DNA from: Paludibacteraceae bacterium
GTDB lineage: Bacteria; Bacteroidota; Bacteroidia; Bacteroidales; Paludibacteraceae
Reading direction: 5' to 3'
DNA: 63,669 nt
Assembly: GCA_024401565.1 (NCBI GenBank)
Contig: JAKSKU010000012.1
Coordinates: 1 to 63,669, forward strand
The notes beneath the pieces are model-generated. The model saw nothing but the letters and a program-made list of their open reading frames with translations. It was not told the origin of the DNA and ran no database searches. Shown here in pieces: positions 18,871 to 27,985 of the stretch; position 1 is the stretch's first letter; each line of letters begins with the position of its first letter. A program made the position numbers and the translations under genes.

Positions 18871-19506
18871 TTATCCTACGATCTCCGATACGATTGTATA
18901 AATCAATGTGCAGGCAGAAAGAATCATTAGGACGGAACCCGTCAACTTGTTTAAAATCACTAATCCACGTAAATTAAAGCGACTACGGAAAATGTCGGCT
19001 ACGTTCACAATTAACAGCCACCAAACCAACGCTCCGACCAATATGGATGAGATGCAAAGCACATTTTGTAGTGTGCTAGCGTCGCTTGTCAAAAATGAAA
19101 ATCTTGAGAATACGCCGATGAAAAGGAACACCACAAGTGGATTCGTGATGGTTAGTCCGAACGACGAAAGAAAATCTTGTACTACACTTCCTTTGTTCGT
19201 CTCCATGTTTTTCAACTTGGCGACAGGGTTGTCTCTGTATGTGTGCAAACCAAAAAAGAACACCACTATGCTTCCTATAATCTCAAGCGCAAACTTGTGA
19301 TCTTCAATGAATCCGATCACCATCGACATTGAAAATCCTGCAATCAACGCATAGATCATGTCCGATAGCATGGCTCCGAATCCTGTGGCAAAACCGTGGG
19401 CTTTTCCTCTGTTTAGTGTACGCTGAAGACACAACACACCGATCGGTCCTACAGGGGCCGATACGACTACTCCTATGATCATGCCTTTTATCAGTGTGTA
19501 CAACAT
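18871..19506 (-). CDS. LysE-family amino-acid exporter
   Basis: The start at 19506 (MLYTLIKGMIIGVVVSAPVGPIGVLCLQRTL) gives 211 residues with about six hydrophobic segments. The family motif PVGPIGVLCLQRTLNRG near residues 18-34, GFGAMLSDMIYA near 42 and TITNPLVVFLFIGVF near 115 identify LysE/RhtB-type exporters, which expel amino acids or related solutes across the inner membrane. The substrate cannot be read from sequence. An in-frame extension upstream consists of GCATTT repeat and is not likely translated. Confidence 0.85.
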   Translation of the reverse strand: MLYTLIKGMIIGVVVSAPVGPIGVLCLQRTLNRGKAHGFATGFGAMLSDMIYALIAGFSMSMVIGFIEDHKFALEIIGSIVVFFFGLHTYRDNPVAKLKNMETNKGSVVQDFLSSFGLTITNPLVVFLFIGVFSRFSFLTSDASTLQNVLCISSILVGALVWWLLIVNVADIFRSRFNLRGLVILNKLTGSVLMILSACTLIYTIVSEIVG

Positions 19507-19521
19507 ATTCGCAAATAATGG

Positions 19522-19529
19522 CAAAGATA
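19522..19529 (-). promoter_or_regulatory. -7 box of the LysE-type gene
   Basis: TATCTTTG on the minus strand lies 15 bp before the start codon and just downstream of a GCATTT-type array, as at glyA. The leader would be only a few bases. Confidence 0.5.
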
Positions 19530-19535
19530 ATGAAA

Positions 19536-19600
19536 AATGCGGAATTATGAATGCTGAATGCAAAATTAAATTTCGCATTCAGCATTTCGCATTCGTCATT
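19536..19600. repeat. GCATTC/GCATTT array between the A2M and LysE genes
   Basis: Six or more AATGCGG/AATGCTGAATGC words fill the gap; on the plus strand they read TTCGCATTCAGCATTTCGC. The array directly touches the stop codon of the alpha-2-macroglobulin-like gene at 19596. Confidence 0.85.
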
Positions 19601-22600
19601 TCACCAATACTTTTCCTCCTTCAGAGTTTGCTCCAAATGCAGGGCAGTAGTGTGGGATGACTTTTGTGATTCCTTGTGTGTATTCTCCACTCTGTGTCAC
19701 ATGCAGTGTGTATTCGAATACTCGTGTGCCTTTGCTGATACGGTCGAAGAACATGCTGTATTCGCTGTCGGTGATGCTCTGGTAGTAAATCTTGCCGTCT
19801 GCCCATTCGATTCCTGGTCGTTTTCTGACTGGCTCAAGACAAGCTGCGCGTAGGTCGAGCACCTGCACAAAGTCGATGTCTCTGTCGCTTCTTAGCGTCA
19901 TCACAATCTTCACTTTGTCGCCCTTCTGAAGTTTTTCTCCTTCCTTGATCTCCTGAAGCATCTCTTTGTTGTCGTCGCCATCGTTGGCAATCACCACTTT
20001 GTACATCTTCTTCTTGATCTCGATTCCGCTCTTTCCACTTGTGATCTCTGTGTATGGGGCGTCGTAAGAGATGTAGATGCCTCCGATTCCTTCCTGTCCC
20101 TGTGGCTGCTCGACATGGATATTGCACAACTCTGGTGTGAAGCTGTCTTTGTCGTAGTGGATCTTTATATATCCGTCGCCGGACGTTCTCTTCGCGTCGA
20201 CTTGCTTGCCTCCGATTTTAATTATTGCTTCATTTTCACGGGCAGGTTTGAAACCTGCCCCTACATCCATTTTTTGACGATCTCCCACAAGTGCACCGAT
20301 GGCTGCGAGTGTGCTCTGGGCGTTATTCCACTGAGTTGTCTCTTTCTTTGTGATGAGATGGAAACGAAGGTCGGATAGTTCCTTCGCGTCGCAACCGGTC
20401 TTCATAAATGCTTTTGTCAGCATTGCGTGTGTTGAAATGGCATTTCCATAACGGCCCCAACTATCCTGGTTGCCTTTCCAATACATTCCGAATTCTTCAG
20501 TATTGGTTGCACTCTGACGCAATGACTCGACGATTGATTTTGCCTCTTTCTCGTCTCCCTTCATATTTAGCACGATCGCAAACGATGCTTTGCCAAACAA
20601 CGTCATCTCCTTGATCTCCTTGTCTGCTTTCTTCACGTAGTAATCAAGAATCTTCTTTGTGTTGTTGCTGAGATTTTTATCGTATGAGATTCTGATTCTG
20701 AAGACGTCGAACAACCATTCTCTGTCGGCAGGATACCTGTTATTAGACTCCTGTCCGTTAGACGCACGTCCGTGCGTCTCTACGAGTTCTTTATTGTATG
20801 CTTCGGTCAATGCGTTGTCGATGTATTTCACTGCATTCTTCAACATCTTCTCGCATTCCTTTGGTAAGACGCCGTATTCACGCATCTCCACCATTTTCTC
20901 TGCCACAGCCACAGTGACATACTCGCTTGATTTGAATCCGCTAAACCACGCGAATCCACCATCTGCTTGCTGTAGTTTTTCCAACTTGCTGATGGCATCC
21001 TTGTTGGCTTTGGTGATTCTATCTTTGTCGTATAGCTCAACAATCTTCGCTCTCTGCTCACTTTCGCTTTTTGCCTCGCACATCCAAGGTGTTTGCTTCA
21101 TCAATACTTCTTTCAACTCTTGGTTCTGATCGAGTGGCGACGCTGCATGATCGCCCTCTTTCTTCCATTCCTCCACTACGGTTTTGATTTCAGGGTAGAG
21201 TAGGGCGATACGTTGTGCCATCTGGTTGACGTAGACAGACGAGATGAATTCCGTCGCACACTCATATCGTGCGTCTTTTATTGACGGTAGAGCCATAAGC
21301 GACTGCCATACAGCATTGTCGGTATACTCCACAATGAGTTCGGCATCTTTCATCTCTTTCTCATTGTAGTCGATTGAGAAATCTTTTGCCTCTCCACCTC
21401 TGACGTGCATTGATTTGCTCTTCACCACGTGTGTGCCGTCTGGCAACACTGGCAACTGATGAACCTCACCGTCGGAGAATGTTCCGCTCTTGCCGACCAT
21501 CTTAACTTCGATTGAAGCCACTCCTGCTGGCACATCGAAACTCCACTCTTCAACTTTGGATTTATTTCCTTCCAAACTGAACTTGCGGCTCTGCTGAGAA
21601 ATGATTTTGTCAGTAGCAACGTCTTTGATGATGATTGCGACGTCGCCAGACTTTTCTTTCTCATCGTTATTGGTAATTGTAGTGGCAAACGAACATTTGT
21701 CTCCCTTTCTCACGAATCTTGGCAAATTTGCTTTAACCGCAAACGGCATCTGAGTCTGCAAGTCTTCACTTGTGATGCAACTGTTGGCTTTCTTGTTGTG
21801 AGCAAATACAATCATTCTCCACGCTGTCAACGCGTCCGGAGCGGTATATTCAAACTCTACACTTCCATCAGCTGCAGTTGTCAACTGAGGATAGAAGAAT
21901 GCCGTCTCCACAAAATTGTCACGGACTTTGACGTCTGAAAAATCGGCAGCAGGTGGTATTGGTTCTGGATTGGCTCCATTTGAACCAACTTCATCATCCA
22001 TTACTGCAATCTTCTTTTCTGTATAATCAGCTTGAAGCGATAATTCTATAGATTCTTCTACTGCATCCATGCTTCTCATAAGCTTTGGAGCTGCCATTTT
22101 TCTCGACATCATCGCCGATTTACTTCCCATCATAAATAATTTAGGCTCTGGCATTAAGATATTTTCCCATAGGAATTTAGTGATTGGTAATTCCTGGTAT
22201 GAACCATACCAACTTCCTTTATCTATATTGAAGTAGTGCCAGTATTGGTGAGATATATCTGTATTATAAGTACGATGATATGTGTAATAGTGAGCAAGTG
22301 TAATCCACCTTGGCAACATTTCGGAAAGACTTTTATCAACCATTACTGCTGCAACCTCATAGTTGCTATCAGTCGGTTTAACTACCATCTTTACCTTTTG
22401 CTTCTCTCCTGGAACTATTTTGCGGACAATCTCAAGAATCTCAATCTCTTGTTTTTGTTTGTCATCTTTTCTTTTGATTGTCACAGACTCTTCCCAAGAA
22501 TTGCTATTTCTTACAATGATGAATTCGATTTTGATTGTTTTTGTGTCGTTATTTGCAAAGTATTTGTTAAATGCTACTTTGTAAATTTTCTGCTCATTAT

Positions 22601-25529
22601 TGACGTCAATCCATTCGCTGTGTAGGAAATTGCCATCTTCATCTCGTACGATAGCCAAGATTTTAGCATCTTTTTCTGTCGAGCCAATCAGAAACTCTGC
22701 CTCTTTTGATGGAGTACACTCATCGATTCTGTTCGGAATCCAAAGATGAGACTCGTAACCGACAGGCATTTTTGATGAGGTCTTGTCATAAATTATAATT
22801 TCCTCTCTGTCAAGTTCTTCTCCAGAAAGAGTCTTTAATAAAATCTCGTAAACACCTGGAGTTAGGATAGAGATGTCGAATTCTTCTGTAATTTCCCCGT
22901 CGCCTTTGATGTTTTTGCTAATCAAGATTTTACTCTCGATATTTTTCTTTTTATCCTCTTTCGTTTCGACGGTAATAATGGCCTCTGCGTCATCATTTAT
23001 CTTTGCATTATTTGAAATTTCTGCTGTGACACTTAATTTAGAATGCTTCTCAATATAGCCAGATCTACGAGAATTTAAGTTTCCGCTTACTGCTTTCTCG
23101 TATAAATTAACCCATTCAAATGCAGATACGCTCTCCCCACTTGGCAAAACGACATCTGCCTCAAGAGAAACTGAATATGCCATATCTTGTGTGATGGCTG
23201 AATCTGAAATGATAGAAAATGAACCGTCGTCGCCACATTTAACTTCTCCTGATGATAGAACTGCATTGTTAGTGTTTATTATTGGCAATTTATTGCTTTT
23301 AATAGTATATTTTACCATCGCACCATTTACAGCCTCTCCTGAGAATGTCTTGACCTCACCCACAAACTCAAGTTTGTTGCCGTACATTCTGGAACTTCCA
23401 TCTTTTGATTTTACAGAAGCTTGAGCTACAGGAAGTTTGTATGACTCAACCGTTATGCTCTGGCTGTCACTATATTTTTTCTTTTCAATGTTGTAAGACG
23501 CTTCAATTCTGAATGTTCCATTCAAACGATCTGATGGAATCGCAAATTTGAATGCTGCTGAACCGAATTCATTCGTTGTAACCTCTATCTCATCTACCTT
23601 TTCGTAGTTGGCATCTTTCAAAGTAAGTTTGACTATCTGGCTGTCAACAACACGCTCATCGTTTTTGCTCAAATAAGTCACAATGATTTTACCATCTATT
23701 GTTTGCCCCGGACGGTAAATGTTTCTATCTGTATAAATGTTTGCTTTGTAATAAGAACGTTCTTTTTCGGTATAGCCTTTGTTGATATTCAACCAAGGAG
23801 CATATATGTCTTTGCCATTGTGAGCATAGACTGCATAACTATGATTGTCAGGTAGAGTGATGTCTGTTTTGCCATCGACTGACGTGTTTTTCGCCTCTTT
23901 TAAGTTGTATTCATAGTTACGAGTGTCGTATCTCTCAACATTAGCTTTATTTATAGGATGACCACTCTCAACGTCAACCACGAGTATATTCCTTTGGCTT
24001 CCAGCTGAAGATGCATTTAATAAAGACAAATTAGAGACTGTGAAAGTCACGTAGTTGTCTTCTTTTTTTCCTGCTTTGTCGTAGATGTAGACAATATATT
24101 TTCCATAGTCAAAACTATTGCCAAAATTCAAAACTGTGTCTTTTTGAATGACATAGTTGCTTGGCTCTAACTTAAATTCTTTTTTTGCAATAAGTTTGCC
24201 TTTCTTTAACTTGTATTCTCTATTTCTTAGTTTTTCAATCTGGATTGGGCTCATATCGACGTTGTAGATCTCTGCGTAAAGCACATCGATATTGGCATAT
24301 TTAAGTTTGATTTTGACGTCAGAGCCTTTGCCAAATGTTCCTCTTTCTACTGATCCGTTTGCTAAAACTTTATTAAGGAATTTGAAATTCGACTCAAGTT
24401 GTTTTCTGCCTGAGTGATTTGGATATATTTTAATATAGAATTCAGCCTCGTCTAAAATCTGTTTGGGGTATGACTCGATTTCTTTGATATAACTTTCATT
24501 ATCGGTGGAATCAATTGTATGTAGTTTGTTGCATAATAGTTCCTGCTTCTTTACAACCGCATTGACCACGCAAGATGTCTTTCCTTCATATTGCTTGATG
24601 AGATTGCCAAGTGTCTCTAGTCTTAATTTGTCGTCGTGGATTCCCTCTCTTTCAAGATATTCAAGACGTGATAGTTCTGCAGATAATGCTGCAGAATACT
24701 CGCCTTTGTTGTTGTGATAATTGATTACATCGGCGAATATTGAGTTTAGATAATCTTTCTTAAGTAGATCGTTCTTAACAAGATTGATAGGTAGATAAAA
24801 CCACTTTGCCTCACAATAAAGTTCAATTCTTTCGTAGTAAAAAGACATTAGCGACGGAAGCATCACATCAAAAACAGATGGACGACACTCTTTTAGTTCA
24901 TCTGTAATTGCGTCGCTTTTGACAAATAATGAGTTGTATTTATCTGAAGATGTGGATAGTAGCGTCTCCTTATTTTTAATTATATTGTCGACGTGAGAGC
25001 GGATGAGATTGCGTAGATTCTCATGCGACATCTCACGCAAGTCTTCAGCAGAGGATTGTTTCCCATCGTCTTCTTTGACACTCGGCACACTGCCTGGATA
25101 TCTCTTCATCACGTCGATGAAATTCATCAGCATCTTTGCCATGAATAGTTCACAGCAAGCTTTTTCGACGGGAGAGTTGAATGAATTCAGCAGTTTTTCT
25201 GCGTTGTCGTAATGCTTGATTATGATGTCTTCGCCCTCTTCACGGTTAGCGTTGCCGGGCTTTATTTTGCTTTCTGATGTGATGTTGTATTCGCAGCCGA
25301 ATTCGATTGCGTAGTCGTAGATTTCACATTTAAGAATGTTTAGGTCGTCCTTCTCCTTTTTTGCTGCTACTCTTATCTCATCCACCTTCTTTTGGGCATC
25401 TTGTAGCAATGGCTTGTCCATAAGGTTGTTTACCTCATTCCATTTTGAGGCATAATCTGTGTTGTTTCCCATTAGAGATGAAGAAATTATGGTTAATAAA
25501 AACGTTATTATGAGTTTTATATTTCTCAT
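19596..25529 (-). CDS. Alpha-2-macroglobulin family protein
   Basis: This 1977-residue exported protein has a signal peptide (MRNIKLIITFLLTIISSSLMG), an N-terminal helical region and MG-type beta domains. ANIYTDRNIYRPGQTIDGKI in the MG2 domain is a family hallmark. A bait-like region (about 1180-1260), the A2M domain (DNFVETAFFYPQLTTAADGSVEFEYTAPDALTAWRM) and a terpenoid-toroid thioester domain follow. The thioester site reads YECATEF where active members have C-x-E-Q, so the Cys (codon 21258-21260) is kept but the Gln is not. Bacterial homologues trap proteases in the periplasm or at the surface. Two palindromic elements are translated inside it: VGAGFKPAR (20240-20264) and THGRAS (20761-20784). 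Confidence 0.9.
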   Translation of the reverse strand: MRNIKLIITFLLTIISSSLMGNNTDYASKWNEVNNLMDKPLLQDAQKKVDEIRVAAKKEKDDLNILKCEIYDYAIEFGCEYNITSESKIKPGNANREEGEDIIIKHYDNAEKLLNSFNSPVEKACCELFMAKMLMNFIDVMKRYPGSVPSVKEDDGKQSSAEDLREMSHENLRNLIRSHVDNIIKNKETLLSTSSDKYNSLFVKSDAITDELKECRPSVFDVMLPSLMSFYYERIELYCEAKWFYLPINLVKNDLLKKDYLNSIFADVINYHNNKGEYSAALSAELSRLEYLEREGIHDDKLRLETLGNLIKQYEGKTSCVVNAVVKKQELLCNKLHTIDSTDNESYIKEIESYPKQILDEAEFYIKIYPNHSGRKQLESNFKFLNKVLANGSVERGTFGKGSDVKIKLKYANIDVLYAEIYNVDMSPIQIEKLRNREYKLKKGKLIAKKEFKLEPSNYVIQKDTVLNFGNSFDYGKYIVYIYDKAGKKEDNYVTFTVSNLSLLNASSAGSQRNILVVDVESGHPINKANVERYDTRNYEYNLKEAKNTSVDGKTDITLPDNHSYAVYAHNGKDIYAPWLNINKGYTEKERSYYKANIYTDRNIYRPGQTIDGKIIVTYLSKNDERVVDSQIVKLTLKDANYEKVDEIEVTTNEFGSAAFKFAIPSDRLNGTFRIEASYNIEKKKYSDSQSITVESYKLPVAQASVKSKDGSSRMYGNKLEFVGEVKTFSGEAVNGAMVKYTIKSNKLPIINTNNAVLSSGEVKCGDDGSFSIISDSAITQDMAYSVSLEADVVLPSGESVSAFEWVNLYEKAVSGNLNSRRSGYIEKHSKLSVTAEISNNAKINDDAEAIITVETKEDKKKNIESKILISKNIKGDGEITEEFDISILTPGVYEILLKTLSGEELDREEIIIYDKTSSKMPVGYESHLWIPNRIDECTPSKEAEFLIGSTEKDAKILAIVRDEDGNFLHSEWIDVNNEQKIYKVAFNKYFANNDTKTIKIEFIIVRNSNSWEESVTIKRKDDKQKQEIEILEIVRKIVPGEKQKVKMVVKPTDSNYEVAAVMVDKSLSEMLPRWITLAHYYTYHRTYNTDISHQYWHYFNIDKGSWYGSYQELPITKFLWENILMPEPKLFMMGSKSAMMSRKMAAPKLMRSMDAVEESIELSLQADYTEKKIAVMDDEVGSNGANPEPIPPAADFSDVKVRDNFVETAFFYPQLTTAADGSVEFEYTAPDALTAWRMIVFAHNKKANSCITSEDLQTQMPFAVKANLPRFVRKGDKCSFATTITNNDEKEKSGDVAIIIKDVATDKIISQQSRKFSLEGNKSKVEEWSFDVPAGVASIEVKMVGKSGTFSDGEVHQLPVLPDGTHVVKSKSMHVRGGEAKDFSIDYNEKEMKDAELIVEYTDNAVWQSLMALPSIKDARYECATEFISSVYVNQMAQRIALLYPEIKTVVEEWKKEGDHAASPLDQNQELKEVLMKQTPWMCEAKSESEQRAKIVELYDKDRITKANKDAISKLEKLQQADGGFAWFSGFKSSEYVTVAVAEKMVEMREYGVLPKECEKMLKNAVKYIDNALTEAYNKELVETHGRASNGQESNNRYPADREWLFDVFRIRISYDKNLSNNTKKILDYYVKKADKEIKEMTLFGKASFAIVLNMKGDEKEAKSIVESLRQSATNTEEFGMYWKGNQDSWGRYGNAISTHAMLTKAFMKTGCDAKELSDLRFHLITKKETTQWNNAQSTLAAIGALVGDRQKMDVGAGFKPARENEAIIKIGGKQVDAKRTSGDGYIKIHYDKDSFTPELCNIHVEQPQGQEGIGGIYISYDAPYTEITSGKSGIEIKKKMYKVVIANDGDDNKEMLQEIKEGEKLQKGDKVKIVMTLRSDRDIDFVQVLDLRAACLEPVRKRPGIEWADGKIYYQSITDSEYSMFFDRISKGTRVFEYTLHVTQSGEYTQGITKVIPHYCPAFGANSEGGKVLVK
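20240..20264. repeat. GGGCAGGTTTGAAACCTGCCC palindrome inside the A2M coding frame
   Basis: A near-perfect palindrome plus CTAC is read in frame as VGAGFKPAR. The same element is intergenic at 8567-8593, 58150-58174 and 58197-58223 and, diverged, at 126-147 and 276-293. Confidence 0.9.
20761..20784. repeat. GACGCACGTCCGTGCGTC palindrome inside the A2M coding frame
   Basis: A second, unrelated palindrome with flanking CTACGAG is read in frame as ETHGRAS. An inverted copy with the same flank (CTCGTAGAGACGCACGTCCG) is at 25567-25586, just upstream of the same gene. Confidence 0.88.
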
Positions 25530-25565
25530 TGCCGATTATATTTAATTCTAAGATTATAACACCAC

Positions 25566-25594
25566 TCTCGTAGAGACGCACGTCCGTGCGTCTA
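25566..25594. repeat. GTAGAGACGCACGTCCGTGCGTCT palindrome, intergenic
   Basis: This copy of the element in the A2M frame sits 40 bp before the A2M start. Two more fragments, AAACGCACGTGT and TCGTGCGTGTG, follow by 25660. Nothing else is seen in this 197-bp gap except the terminator. Confidence 0.8.
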
Positions 25595-25672
25595 ATAAAT
25601 TCCAGAATATGCGTGTGATTAAGAAACGCACGTGTAAATAATTGTCCAATCGTGCGTGTGACTGATTATATT

Positions 25673-25707
25673 AAAAAAGAAGGGAGACGTGAAATCTCCC
25701 TTCTTTG
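25673..25707 (-). terminator. Terminator of the Ser-rich exported protein
   Basis: On the minus strand AAGAAGGGAGA / TCTCCCTTCTT form an 11-bp stem around TTTCACG, followed by TTTT. Confidence 0.92.
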
Positions 25708-25726
25708 AGTATGATTTGAAATATGA

Positions 25727-27157
25727 TTACTTTAATGGAGACGCTACGATTACGTAATCGCCATTTACAGTTTTGTCATACCAAGTGTCGTTGGCAAAGA
25801 AGTATGTCTTGCCGTTTATGTCAACCTGTTTTGCTGAAGAAGGAAGCACTACTGCTGGTGCTGCTGATCTTGTGACAGGAGCAGCCACTGTATCTTTGGC
25901 TGTCTGTGCAGGAGCTGCTTCAGGAGCCTTTGCGTTCTCTTCAGGAGCCTTTGCGTTCTCTTCAGGAGCCTTAGTGTTCTGAACTGCAACTGGTTCCTCA
26001 ATCATCATGAATCCACCCTCTACAGGAATGTACCATTTGAAATCAGCGAAGTAGAAGTCTTGGTTAGCAACCTCAATCTTCTTATTGCTTTCAGGCAAAG
26101 CCTCTACGATTGTGGCACCTTCAGTAGGTGCGTCTACAACCTGGTAGCCATTGTCGGTAGCAACAAACCAAGATCCTTCGCCTACGAAGTAATTCTTGCC
26201 GTTAACAACGATTGAAGAGCACTCGTATGGCAACTCTGCTACAGTAAGAACTTCGTCTTCTGTGATTGGAGTTTCGACGATTTCGTAACCATTGTTCTTT
26301 GGAGCAAACCAAGTGCCCTGACCATAGTAATAAGTCACGTTGCCAACGTATACAGGGAAGCAACGGTAAGGTAGAGTAGTGAAGTACCAGCCGTATGGAT
26401 ATGGTACCCACTCATAACCCCAGTATGGATCCCAACGGTAGTAACGTCCACAGTGCACATAGTATCTGCAGTCTCCATAATAGAATGGATGGTAGTGGTA
26501 TCCAATGTGAGAGTGGTATGTATGTCCGTGACGCTTTGTTACGCGAGGATGATGGTCATTTCTACGAGTTGTATGTCCGATTCTTGATGTTCCGACTCTA
26601 GATGCGCTTACGCGTGGTGCTTCATTTCTGTGTGATGTCGCATTTACACGTGCTCCTGTTGTGCGTACAGGACGTGCAGTCACCTCACGTGAGCGAGATG
26701 TCGTAACTCTTGCTGGAGTAGCCGAAGTCGATCTCACAGAAGAAGCAGATCTTGCAGAAGAAGCAGACGCTGATGTGCTGCGTGAACTGCTTGATGGAGT
26801 TGAATATGTGCGTGCTCGACTGCCTGCTGTAGAACGCGAAGGGCTAGAGTATGAAGAGCTTGTTGATGGCGAACTGCTGTATGAGCTAGACGAAGATCTG
26901 CCATAGCTAGACGAAGAACCACCACTGTAGCTTGAACGGCTAGACGAAGAACTGCCACTGTAGCTTGAACGGCTGGATGAAGAACCACCACTGTAGCTTG
27001 AATGGCTAGATGAAGAACCACTACTGTAGCTAGATGAGTGACCACCACTACTACTTCCTCCTCTTGATCTCTGCGCTGACGCTGAGAATGATACTAGAAG
27101 GAACACTAGAGAAAATGATATCTCAATTAAAAAACGCATTCTTTTCATATCCTTCAA
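25727..27157 (-). CDS. Exported Ser/Tyr-rich protein, DUF6515-like
   Basis: The 476-residue protein has a signal peptide (about 1-28, ending SFSASAQ) and a low-complexity region (29-190) made of SSYSGGSSSSR-type repeats passing into Ser/Arg-rich sequence. An aromatic segment follows (HPFYYGDCRYYVHCGRYYRWDPYWGY). Next come four small repeats of the form IVVNGKNYFVGEGSWFVATDNGYQVV, the last at the C-terminus. A KAPEEN triplet repeat and a Pro/Ala linker (about 385-430) separate repeats three and four. The hydrophobic YYxxGxW modules resemble DUF6515 cell-envelope proteins; this assignment is tentative. It probably binds wall or surface components. No catalytic motif is seen. Confidence 0.6.
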   Translation of the reverse strand: MKDMKRMRFLIEISFSLVFLLVSFSASAQRSRGGSSSGGHSSSYSSGSSSSHSSYSGGSSSSRSSYSGSSSSSRSSYSGGSSSSYGRSSSSSYSSSPSTSSSYSSPSRSTAGSRARTYSTPSSSSRSTSASASSARSASSVRSTSATPARVTTSRSREVTARPVRTTGARVNATSHRNEAPRVSASRVGTSRIGHTTRRNDHHPRVTKRHGHTYHSHIGYHYHPFYYGDCRYYVHCGRYYRWDPYWGYEWVPYPYGWYFTTLPYRCFPVYVGNVTYYYGQGTWFAPKNNGYEIVETPITEDEVLTVAELPYECSSIVVNGKNYFVGEGSWFVATDNGYQVVDAPTEGATIVEALPESNKKIEVANQDFYFADFKWYIPVEGGFMMIEEPVAVQNTKAPEENAKAPEENAKAPEAAPAQTAKDTVAAPVTRSAAPAVVLPSSAKQVDINGKTYFFANDTWYDKTVNGDYVIVASPLK

Positions 27158-27171
27158 ATTTTTAGTTTTTG

Positions 27172-27179
27172 CAAATGTA
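27172..27179 (-). promoter_or_regulatory. -7 box of the Ser-rich protein gene
   Basis: TACATTTG on the minus strand matches TAnnTTTG 15 bp before the start codon. The closest TTTG upstream (27207-27210) gives a long 27-bp spacer. Confidence 0.4.
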
Positions 27180-27425
27180 AGACTCTCTTTCGTTTTTACA
27201 TAAAAACAAATTTTAAAAAATGTTATAAAATGGAAAATAGAGTGAATTTTGTGTTGAATAATAGTGTTATAGTGTGAAAAGTGACTTTAATATTTGTTTT
27301 TTTTCGCTTTTTTTGAGGAGATTGTATTGCGTCTGTTCAAAATAGAGATTGTTAGGTGTGCCTCTTTAATATTGACACACTTATGTGAACTGATGTTGTT
27401 TTTTGTTAATTAATGTTGTGCATGG

Positions 27426-27456
27426 TTTGATTATACTTTATTTGTTTCTATTTTTG
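27426..27456 (+). promoter_or_regulatory. Consensus promoter of the radical SAM operon
   Basis: TTTG (27426-27429), a 19-bp spacer and TATTTTTG (27449-27456) match the Bacteroidota consensus fully. The first start codon is 113 bp downstream, leaving a leader of about 105 nt. The rest of the 411-bp divergent gap is AT-rich with no visible gene. Confidence 0.75.
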
Positions 27457-27568
27457 TCGAATAAACATTAATTCAAGATTACAGGTACTAATGATTGTTT
27501 ATATACGAGTTGCCCAAAGACTCTTGTCTTGGCCAACAACGATATAATCATTTTTAAATTGGAATTGT

Positions 27569-27973
27569 ATGAAAAAGATATTTTTGACTATTATTTTGTC
27601 GTTGTCAGCATTGGCACTTTTTGCTAAGGAGCCTGTAGCTGAACATCATAGAAGAGCACCGCAACGTCATGAGCATGTGTATGTGAATTTGCCTTATTCT
27701 TCTGAGGAAATCGATGATATTGTGGATGTGGTTAAGAAACTCAGCTTCGATTCTGACAGGAAAGCTACACTTAAGTTGCTTGTCAGAATGCGTCCTATTA
27801 CGGTAGACGGATTGGAGAAGATTGCCAAAATGTTCTCTTTTGATAAGGAACGCACGGAGTTTTTGGTTTATGCATACGATTACTGTGTCGACAAAGAGTC
27901 TTTCTATAAGCTGAAAAATGTCTATACTTTCAGTTCTGAAGCAGATAATCTTTTTAAAAAGTTGGGTATATAA
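27569..27973 (+). CDS. Exported DUF4476 protein
   Basis: This 134-residue protein has a signal peptide (MKKIFLTIILSLSALALFA) and one DUF4476 domain (about 45-132). The domain shows the helical pattern IVDVVKKLSFDSDRKATLKLLV...MFSFDKERTEFLVYAYDYCVDKESFYKLKNVYTFSSEADNLF. The family is common in Bacteroidota and has no known function. It is the first gene of the apparent operon, followed after 12 bp by the next start. Whether it belongs to the pathway or only shares the promoter is open. Confidence 0.85.
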   Translation: MKKIFLTIILSLSALALFAKEPVAEHHRRAPQRHEHVYVNLPYSSEEIDDIVDVVKKLSFDSDRKATLKLLVRMRPITVDGLEKIAKMFSFDKERTEFLVYAYDYCVDKESFYKLKNVYTFSSEADNLFKKLGI

Positions 27974-27985
27974 TCAGCTCGTATT

